64,000 bases of DNA from Gammaproteobacteria bacterium (GTDB lineage Bacteria; Pseudomonadota; Gammaproteobacteria; Pseudomonadales; Halieaceae). Of this stretch, positions 58,114-64,000 are shown in pieces. Position numbers and translations under genes: made by a program. The notes below the pieces were generated by a model. It was not told the origin of the DNA and did no database searches. It saw only the letters and a list, made by a program, of their open reading frames with translations. The stretch lies in contig JAUICG010000027.1 of NCBI GenBank assembly GCA_030427485.1, positions 1-64,000 on the forward strand, in the 5' to 3' direction. Numbering within the stretch: the first letter of the stretch is position 1; every line of letters starts with the position of its first letter.

Positions 58114-58995
58114 ATGGCTCTATTCGACAAAGATAACAACCCCCTGGGCGACGACGCTGCGCTGCAACAGCACATAGAGAAGGCGCTGGCGGTCAAACCC
58201 CCGCGTGGACTGGCGGCACAGTTGAGCTACCGCGTGATCAAACGGCTGTTCAATCCCATGGTGATTGGCGCCGAGAGGATTCCCAGGCAACCCTGTTTGT
58301 TCGTTGGCAACCACTCCCTGTTTGCACTTGATGGCGCAGTCATCACCCCGCTGTTCATGAACGAGTTGAATCGCTATCCCCGCAGCATGGGGGACAAGTT
58401 TCTCTTCAGCAACAGGAATATCGCGGATTTCCTTTTATCCAACGGGATCGTGATGGGTCATCCCCAAGTCTGCACGGCATTGATGGAAGCGCAGCAGGAC
58501 CTGCTGGTCTTCCCTGGCGGAGCGCATGAGGCAGTAAAGCCAGCCTCCAAACGGTACCAGTTGCAGTGGAAAGAACGCTATGGCTTTGTAAAACTCGCCG
58601 CCATGCAAGGCTATACGATTATGCCCTTCGGCCTGGTGGGCCCGGATGAATTCTACGATCACCTGCTGGAGGGACAGGAACTACCCGATTCCGCGTTGGG
58701 CCATCTGCTGACAAGGCTGGGAGTACTGCACGAGGATATTCGCTCGGATGTTCTGCCCCCAATACCCGCCGGCAGTCTCGGCACCCTATTCCCCAAGCCA
58801 CAGCGTTGCTTCCTGGGTTTCGGCAAACCGATCAACCTCGCCCGATACAAGGGCAGAAAACTGGCGAAGAAAACGCTACAGTCCATTCGCGCCCGGGTGT
58901 CGTCAGAAATTGAAGCGCAACTGTCCGGGTTGCTGCTTGCACGGGAAGAACACAGGGGTTCGGACAGCCTGCTGCGCCGATTCCTGACACTGTAG
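58114..58995 (+). CDS. Lysophospholipid acyltransferase (DGAT2/TMEM68-like)
   Basis: A 293-residue protein of the glycerophosphate acyltransferase fold. The catalytic block is VGNHSLFALDG (H followed by five residues then Asp, one longer than the classical HX4D), with FPGGAHEAVKP further on, matching DGAT2/TMEM68-like bacterial enzymes. It would transfer an acyl group to glycerol- or alcohol-type acceptors, giving neutral lipids or wax esters. The start at 58114 is inferred from domain extent; the longer frame overlaps the SDR. Confidence 0.85.
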   Translation: MALFDKDNNPLGDDAALQQHIEKALAVKPPRGLAAQLSYRVIKRLFNPMVIGAERIPRQPCLFVGNHSLFALDGAVITPLFMNELNRYPRSMGDKFLFSNRNIADFLLSNGIVMGHPQVCTALMEAQQDLLVFPGGAHEAVKPASKRYQLQWKERYGFVKLAAMQGYTIMPFGLVGPDEFYDHLLEGQELPDSALGHLLTRLGVLHEDIRSDVLPPIPAGSLGTLFPKPQRCFLGFGKPINLARYKGRKLAKKTLQSIRARVSSEIEAQLSGLLLAREEHRGSDSLLRRFLTL

Positions 58996-59004
58996 TCCGC
59001 GCTG

Positions 59005-60366
59005 TTACTCACTCATCACCCGCGCCAGCCGGGCGGGCTCCCGCCATGTGCTGCCGAATAAACGCCCCAGATACAGTGCCGCGAGCGTGATCAGCATCGC
59101 GACGAAAACCCACCAGGAAACGCGCGGCCCGTAACCGTACACCACGATAACCAGATACTGGGCAGCCAGCATCAGCCAGTGCACGGAGATTGAAGTGATC
59201 ATCGTCCAGCGCGTATCTCCGGCGCCTCGAAGCGCACCGCCCGCAATCAGGATGGTGGCATCGGCAAGCATGTAACTCGCAAGGCCGATCATCATGTAGC
59301 TGGCCAGTTCACTTATCGCCGCGAACTCCTGGCCCTGCGTTGCGAACACCCCGACGAGTTCCTCGCGAAACACCAGGAACAGAATCGCCAGCATGCCCGA
59401 ATACGCCAGCGCGGCAATGAATCCAGAAGAAATCACCTGGTTCGCTCGCGCCAGGTTACCGGCGCCTACAAAGCGGCCGATCAGGCTCATGACACCGATA
59501 CTCAACCCGGTCATGGGTATGAACGAGAGCATGTCCCAGTTAAACACAATTGCGATGGCAACGCCCTGTACCACACCGTAGGTCTGGAACAACAACAGAA
59601 ACAGATTGAAACTGGAGACGTTCATGAAGGTCTCCAGGCCTGAGGGCATACCCAGCCGCAGGTAGCGACGCATGATCGGCAGATCCAGACGAAACGATTT
59701 CGCAACGTCGAACTGCTGCTGGTGATCCCTGGACAGATAAAACAGCAGGTAGACTCCGATGGTAAACACTGTGGCAATGATTGTGCCCAGTGCGGCGCCG
59801 GCGATGCCCAATCGGGGAAAGCCATACTCGCCAAATATCAGCAACCAGGACAGCGGGATATTGACGGCGGCCCCCAGCAAGTCTGTGACCATCACCACCC
59901 GGGTTCTACCGATGCCTGAAAAGTAGCTGGCCAGACTGGCCTTGATAAGAGTGAAAACACTTCCGACCATCAGTATCTGAAAATACGTTCGCTCCAACGG
60001 CACCTGTGCGGGATCGTGTCCTATCATGCCGAATGCCATTCCCCCCAGATAGGCCAGCAGCAGCAACAGGGGTGTGCTGCAGACCGCGATAATCACACCC
60101 TGGGACGTCACGAGCGGGCACTTCGCCGTCTGTCCCGCACCGTAGTACTGGGCAACAAGGGCATTGCCGTAGGTAATCAGTCCCATAAACAGTGAGAAAC
60201 AAAAAAATGCGGCCACGCCGCCGCCGAGGGAGGCCGCAACATGGGCCGGACCGATATAGGACATAAACAAGCGATCGGTGAATACCATGACGGCGAAAGC
60301 ACCCTGTGACACCACCATGGGCAGTGACAACGACAGCAAGTCGCGCAGCGTTGTAAGGGAAAGCAT
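59005..60366 (-). CDS. MATE family efflux transporter
   Basis: A 453-residue membrane protein with about twelve hydrophobic helices in two halves. The LPMVVSQGAFAVMVFTDRLFMSYIG start and the ALVAQYYGAGQ motif match MATE sodium- or proton-driven drug antiporters. The start at 60366 is chosen at the first methionine before the first helix; the longer frame adds a non-conserved leader. It converges on the acyltransferase gene. Confidence 0.9.
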   Translation of the reverse strand: MLSLTTLRDLLSLSLPMVVSQGAFAVMVFTDRLFMSYIGPAHVAASLGGGVAAFFCFSLFMGLITYGNALVAQYYGAGQTAKCPLVTSQGVIIAVCSTPLLLLLAYLGGMAFGMIGHDPAQVPLERTYFQILMVGSVFTLIKASLASYFSGIGRTRVVMVTDLLGAAVNIPLSWLLIFGEYGFPRLGIAGAALGTIIATVFTIGVYLLFYLSRDHQQQFDVAKSFRLDLPIMRRYLRLGMPSGLETFMNVSSFNLFLLLFQTYGVVQGVAIAIVFNWDMLSFIPMTGLSIGVMSLIGRFVGAGNLARANQVISSGFIAALAYSGMLAILFLVFREELVGVFATQGQEFAAISELASYMMIGLASYMLADATILIAGGALRGAGDTRWTMITSISVHWLMLAAQYLVIVVYGYGPRVSWWVFVAMLITLAALYLGRLFGSTWREPARLARVMSE

Positions 60367-60495
60367 CTTCACGGAAAGGCAGACTCCTGCGTTGGCACGG
60401 CAGGCAACTCTAGCAGAGACAGTGCCAGGAATGCTGTGCAAATTCCGCGCGACAGGCGCGCTTCAGGAGCAGCCGGCTGCATGCCGGCTGTTGAA

Positions 60496-61551
60496 TTAAC
60501 TGGCCTGGCGAAACAAGCGACCGAGAAGATTCTGTTCGATGAACACCCAGGCAAACGCGGTCGCACTGTACAGATAATACACCTGGTGGTACAACAGTGC
60601 GCCACACGCAAAGACAAGGCCGCCTTTCCTGTAGAAGAACTGTGCGATTTCCCGATTGATATACAACATCAATATAACCACCAACACTAACACCAGCGCA
60701 CTGAGCGCACCCGCAAAAAATCCCAGTATCGACAACAGTAAGATCGCGGCAACACCGGCCCGCACCTGTTCGGACATACCCACGTTGAGGTCATTGGGAA
60801 TACCGGCCCCGGACCCGAGAATCAATCGAGACCAGGGAAGGGCGCGGCGGAATATCTCCGTATGGATCAGGTTGCCAAAGCGCCAGACCTTCAGGTGCGT
60901 GCACTGTACATCGCGCGACAAACGCACCCTTCCCCCCGCCTCGATCAGCCGATGCCCCAGTTCAATATCCTCGATGGAGGGATACTGATACCGTTCGACA
61001 TCAAAGCCGCCGGCAGAGATGAAGATATCGCGCCTTACGGCACCGCATCCAGACCAAAACGTCTGCGCTTCATCACTGGCGCGTTGATGGTAGTAATGGT
61101 GCACCAGGTTCTTGTACCTGGAGAAAAAGTTCTGCGCCGGGGGGTTGCTGTCATAAGAGCCGAAAACCGCAACGATCTGCTCATTGACAAACCCTTTCGC
61201 CAGGCATTCGGCGGTATTCGAGTGTACTACCACATCGGCATCGACAAACCACAGGAACTCACCCCGGGCGACCTCCGCGGCCTGGTTTCTGGCACCACCC
61301 GGTCCCCTGCGACCGCCGGATGAAAGCACAACCGCACCGAGCTCCCGGGCAATCTGCATACTGCGATCAGTGGACCCATCGTCAACAACGATAACTTCCA
61401 GCACCTCGCCTCGCTGCTCCATCTCGAGCAGGGGCGGCAGGCTTTTGACGATAAACTCGGCGCCGTTGTAAACCGGCATAATGACGCTGATACTCAGGGC
61501 CTGGCCAGGCAGTTGACCCGGGCTGGCACCCATCGCATCGCTCTGATTCAT
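60496..61551 (-). CDS. Family 2 glycosyltransferase with C-terminal membrane segments
   Basis: A 351-residue enzyme with a GT-A domain (VIMPVYNGAEFIVKSL, VDDGSTDRSMQIA, VDADVVVHSN as the acidic metal site, FDVERYQYPSIEDIELGHRL) and C-terminal hydrophobic stretches (ILLLSILGFFAGALSALVLVLVVILML and ACGALLYHQVYYLYSATAFAWV). It adds sugars to an envelope acceptor at the inner membrane. The ATG at 61551 is preferred to a GTG at 61563. It follows the FAD protein by 108 bases. Confidence 0.88.
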   Translation of the reverse strand: MNQSDAMGASPGQLPGQALSISVIMPVYNGAEFIVKSLPPLLEMEQRGEVLEVIVVDDGSTDRSMQIARELGAVVLSSGGRRGPGGARNQAAEVARGEFLWFVDADVVVHSNTAECLAKGFVNEQIVAVFGSYDSNPPAQNFFSRYKNLVHHYYHQRASDEAQTFWSGCGAVRRDIFISAGGFDVERYQYPSIEDIELGHRLIEAGGRVRLSRDVQCTHLKVWRFGNLIHTEIFRRALPWSRLILGSGAGIPNDLNVGMSEQVRAGVAAILLLSILGFFAGALSALVLVLVVILMLYINREIAQFFYRKGGLVFACGALLYHQVYYLYSATAFAWVFIEQNLLGRLFRQAS

Positions 61552-61659
61552 CGCAGTATACACAAGTGGTCAATCCTCGGCAGTGTCCCGTTCACGGACT
61601 CCGGCCAGCTCTTCAAGCGGTTCTGTTTCCTGAGCGAGAGACGATCCCCGACCCCGGAG

Positions 61660-63144
61660 TCAGTTCACCTCTTCCTCTATGACATAGCAATCCCGCTGCA
61701 GGGAGCCAGACCTCTTGATTTCATGGTACTCAGATTCCGTATTGACTTCCATATGGTCGACTTCGTAACCCAGTATTTTTCGACCCAGCAGCAAACCCAT
61801 TTCGATAGAGTGATCCGCATTGTTATAACGGTGGGTGCCTCCCCGGCCGACGATATGCAAGCCCTCGAAGCCGGACAGGTAGTTGTTGATAGTGGCAATT
61901 TTATCCGCATACTCAAGATCGTAGACAGGATAGGCCTGAAGGGTCCTGACGCAGCTAAAATCGATAACCTCGGAACTGTCGATGAATTTGAGCTTCTTCT
62001 CCAGGTCTTCAACGCAACGCTGGCCTATCTCTTCATCGCTCATGCTCCAGATATGATCATCCCGGGTGCAAAAGCACTCCAGCACGAGGGATGTCGTGGA
62101 CTGATCCGGGACCATCGCCTTGCTCCAGTTCTTGGGTTCGTGCAGTCGTCCGAACAGGATGTCCTCATCCTGGATATAAAGCCATGTATCGATGGATACG
62201 CGCTCCTTCTTCAGGATGACGTTTACCGTGATCAGCGCACGGAAGGTGAGCCCCTTTGCCGCATCGATCACCGCCTGATCGCAGGCCGGCTCCATAATCC
62301 GCGGCAATACACCCAACGGAATGGTGGACACTACACTGGTCGCGGCAACCGAGGTCTCCACGCCATTCTTATCGGAATAAATAACCTCAAAATCGTTGGG
62401 GCCATGGTACTTGATCCTGGTTACCGTCGATTCCAGGCGAACGGAATCGGCGCCATTTTTTGCGATGATGTCTTCGGCCATTCGCTGCGGTATACGGACA
62501 TAGCCATCTCGCGGGTACATGAACTCCTCAATCAGGCTTTCGTTGTCAGACTTGGTTCTGAGCAACGATTCCTGGATGACGGTCCATATAGAGAGCCCTG
62601 CGCTGCGCTGTGACACCCAGTCCGCAGACAGTTTTTCGCAGGGCAGGCCCCATACCTTTTCACTGTAGCGCCGAAAAAACATGTCATAGAGCTTGCCGCC
62701 AAATTGTGCCACGTAAGCATCTTTCATATTCCTGATCGGTTTGTTCAGAATGGAATATTGAAGCGCGGAAAGCAGGTAGGTCACTCCCGCATGCATGATG
62801 GTGAATATCCCGGTGTTCCTGATAACGTTCAGAATGCTGATCGGGTAGCTGTAATAGCCTCCGTCATAATAGATGCGACTGATACGCTCAACCCATACGA
62901 CTTCGCTCCCCATGAGTCGGCGAAACCAGTTGTTCAGGTCCTCATTTTTACTGAACCACCGGTGGCCGCCCAGATCAAACTTGTATCCGCGGTGTTCATT
63001 CGTATTGCAAAGGCCGCCGACGAAATTATTGCGATCGAAAACCGATACCTTGACACCGCTGACACTCAGCTCATGGCCGGTCGCCAGGCCAGCCGGACCC
63101 GCGCCGAGTATTACTACATGCTCTTTTTTATTTATGGTAGCCAT
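61660..63144 (-). CDS. FAD-dependent oxidoreductase, UDP-galactopyranose mutase/amine oxidase type
   Basis: A 494-residue flavoprotein. The N-terminal FAD motif is VVILGAGPAGLATGHEL near residue 10, followed by GGLCNT and FDLGGHRWFSK, the glycan-associated NAD(P)/FAD protein pattern. LHIVGRGGTHRYNNADHSIEMGL near the C-terminus is the second FAD-contact segment. Such proteins are common beside GT2 genes; they may be sugar mutases or oxidases. It starts 10 bases after the next gene's stop and belongs to the minus-strand glycan operon. Confidence 0.85.
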   Translation of the reverse strand: MATINKKEHVVILGAGPAGLATGHELSVSGVKVSVFDRNNFVGGLCNTNEHRGYKFDLGGHRWFSKNEDLNNWFRRLMGSEVVWVERISRIYYDGGYYSYPISILNVIRNTGIFTIMHAGVTYLLSALQYSILNKPIRNMKDAYVAQFGGKLYDMFFRRYSEKVWGLPCEKLSADWVSQRSAGLSIWTVIQESLLRTKSDNESLIEEFMYPRDGYVRIPQRMAEDIIAKNGADSVRLESTVTRIKYHGPNDFEVIYSDKNGVETSVAATSVVSTIPLGVLPRIMEPACDQAVIDAAKGLTFRALITVNVILKKERVSIDTWLYIQDEDILFGRLHEPKNWSKAMVPDQSTTSLVLECFCTRDDHIWSMSDEEIGQRCVEDLEKKLKFIDSSEVIDFSCVRTLQAYPVYDLEYADKIATINNYLSGFEGLHIVGRGGTHRYNNADHSIEMGLLLGRKILGYEVDHMEVNTESEYHEIKRSGSLQRDCYVIEEEVN

Positions 63145-63154
63145 GTCATTGATA

Positions 63155-63808
63155 CTATTGATGTCGAACTTCCACAATCTTGTTATACACGCTTGCCAGC
63201 AACAGACAGGCTACAAACACCATCAGAAAAAGCTCTACGGCACCCAACAACGCGCCGGGGATGCTGACGCTGTATCCCGGTATGTAGTTCGAAAACAAAG
63301 CGGCATGCACACTCTCGTCCGCGGTACCGCGGACCACCAGCCAACTGGTGGAAAAGAACAGGCTGAGTCCCGCCATCACGCCGATCGCCGCGCCGAGGCT
63401 AACGCCGTGCAAACGCAATACTGACGGTTTCAATACCGGGTTTTCCGTCGGCACAGTGCTGAGCAGGATATCGGCGATTCGGGTACCCAACACGCGACCG
63501 TACAACCGGTAGCTCAGCGCACTGAATGTTCCCGCGTAGACAAATGCCCAGAACGCGCCAACCCAGGCACCGCTTTCGCTGACGGAGTAACCCGGGAAAA
63601 AAATTGCCAGAAGTCCAAGATAGTTGCCGGAATAATCTCCCCATTTAGCGAGGGAAATATGGGTAGCAAAATAGATAACCACGGCGGCCAGCGTGCCAGC
63701 GGTAAAACCGAGCATCAGGGCGTTGAACCTGATTGCCGCATTCAGCAGCTTGAGGTTCACTCCGTGTATACTTTGGTTCGCTGCCTGCATCTTCTGGTAG
63801 TTTCCCAT
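63155..63808 (-). CDS. Membrane protein with two GYSV motifs
   Basis: A 217-residue protein with about four hydrophobic segments. It contains two similar units: FFPGYSVSESGAWVGAFWAF near residue 70 and YIPGYSVSIPGALLGAVELF near residue 174, suggesting an internal duplication. The same motif (LPGYEVTWRGSLYGALYGF) is in the partial gene upstream. Families with a GYxV-x3-G-x3-G pattern are often annotated as holin-like, but function is unknown. Confidence 0.75.
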   Translation of the reverse strand: MGNYQKMQAANQSIHGVNLKLLNAAIRFNALMLGFTAGTLAAVVIYFATHISLAKWGDYSGNYLGLLAIFFPGYSVSESGAWVGAFWAFVYAGTFSALSYRLYGRVLGTRIADILLSTVPTENPVLKPSVLRLHGVSLGAAIGVMAGLSLFFSTSWLVVRGTADESVHAALFSNYIPGYSVSIPGALLGAVELFLMVFVACLLLASVYNKIVEVRHQ

Positions 63809-63821
63809 TCTCGCGGCGGCC

Positions 63822-64000
63822 TCAATCTGCCAGTTCGGCGGAGCTGATCAGCATCACCCCGAGCGCGATATAGTGCGTCAGGTTCCAGTAAACAGCGGTA
63901 ACGAAGCCGCCAATAGCCCCAATCAGGAAACCGTATAGCGCCCCGTAGAGCGATCCACGCCAGGTCACTTCATAACCGGGGAGATAATCCCCCAGGGTGG
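63822..64000 (-). CDS. Partial membrane protein with GYEV motif (5' end outside window)
   Basis: The minus-strand frame runs from the window edge to a TGA at 63822-63824; about 58 C-terminal residues are visible. They contain GDYLPGYEVTWRGSLYGALYG and then a hydrophobic helix (FLIGAIGGFVTAVYW), and end SSAELAD. It is a relative of the downstream membrane protein, 13 bases away, so likely co-transcribed. The start lies outside the window. Confidence 0.75.
   Translation of the reverse strand, partial: TLGDYLPGYEVTWRGSLYGALYGFLIGAIGGFVTAVYWNLTHYIALGVMLISSAELAD

Noticed and set aside
61513..62613. Long plus-strand frame opposite the glycan flavoprotein
   Set aside because: Antisense shadow; the minus-strand protein has FAD motifs at both ends.

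Overview
This 64 kb window is chromosomal DNA from a high-GC gammaproteobacterium. The evidence is a complete pspABC operon with divergent pspF, HrpB, a YpfJ-type metallopeptidase, the long form of PurC, PPK1, and a perfect gammaproteobacterial LexA box in front of a PA0069-type radical SAM gene. The many acyl-CoA dehydrogenase, short-chain dehydrogenase (SDR), Baeyer-Villiger and ketosteroid-dehydrogenase-like genes recall marine Cellvibrionales such as Halieaceae or Spongiibacteraceae. That placement is inference. I found no rRNA, tRNA, CRISPR, prophage or insertion sequence. Coding density is high and both strands are used.

Layout. 1-4277: the end of an RND efflux pump, then a rubrerythrin / CCG-domain Fe-S protein / DUF3501 cluster. 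4351-14208: hrpB, nnrU, a secreted transglutaminase-like protein, a B12-binding radical SAM protein, small proteins, and an aldehyde dehydrogenase-glpK pair. 14387-20647: a catabolic block with a long-chain-type acyl-CoA dehydrogenase and a three-gene operon (HsaA-like flavoprotein, Baeyer-Villiger monooxygenase, SDR), facing a TetR gene across a perfect inverted repeat. 20898-25360: a translationally coupled cassette of a flippase-like membrane protein, a DprE1-like flavoprotein, a DprE2-like SDR, a polyprenyl-phosphate-type glycosyltransferase and a methyltransferase. This is the most unusual metabolic system in the window. 25384-31441: a polytopic GT-C-like protein, an AEC transporter with an aminotransferase, and a KstD-like flavoprotein.

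31665-37427 is the least orderly part: cytochrome c', two stem-loop repeats with related loops, a GFA-family protein, a decayed beta-propeller fragment, a lipoprotein, and an M6 metalloprotease ending in a dockerin-like module. 37678-41998 is a minus-strand run dgkA-purC-tauE-DUF442-nudix-cytochrome b561. 42139-53247 holds a truncated haemoglobin, an amidase, YpfJ, a HerA-like ATPase, a YedI-like protein, ppk1, uspE and the SOS-box radical SAM gene. 53264-57035 is the phage-shock system, with a sigma-54-like promoter in the pspA/pspF gap. 57105-64000 carries an SDR, a DGAT2/TMEM68-like acyltransferase, a MATE exporter, and a minus-strand glycan locus (glycosyltransferase, UDP-galactopyranose-mutase-like flavoprotein, two related membrane proteins) that runs off the window.

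Two envelope-glycan loci (20898-25360 and 60496-64000) each combine a GT2 enzyme, a flavoprotein and integral membrane proteins. Both may feed lipid-linked sugars to the cell surface. The catabolic block, the KstD-like gene and the acyl-CoA dehydrogenases fit growth on steroid, terpenoid or fatty substrates. All functions are inferred from sequence motifs read by eye; no database search was run.
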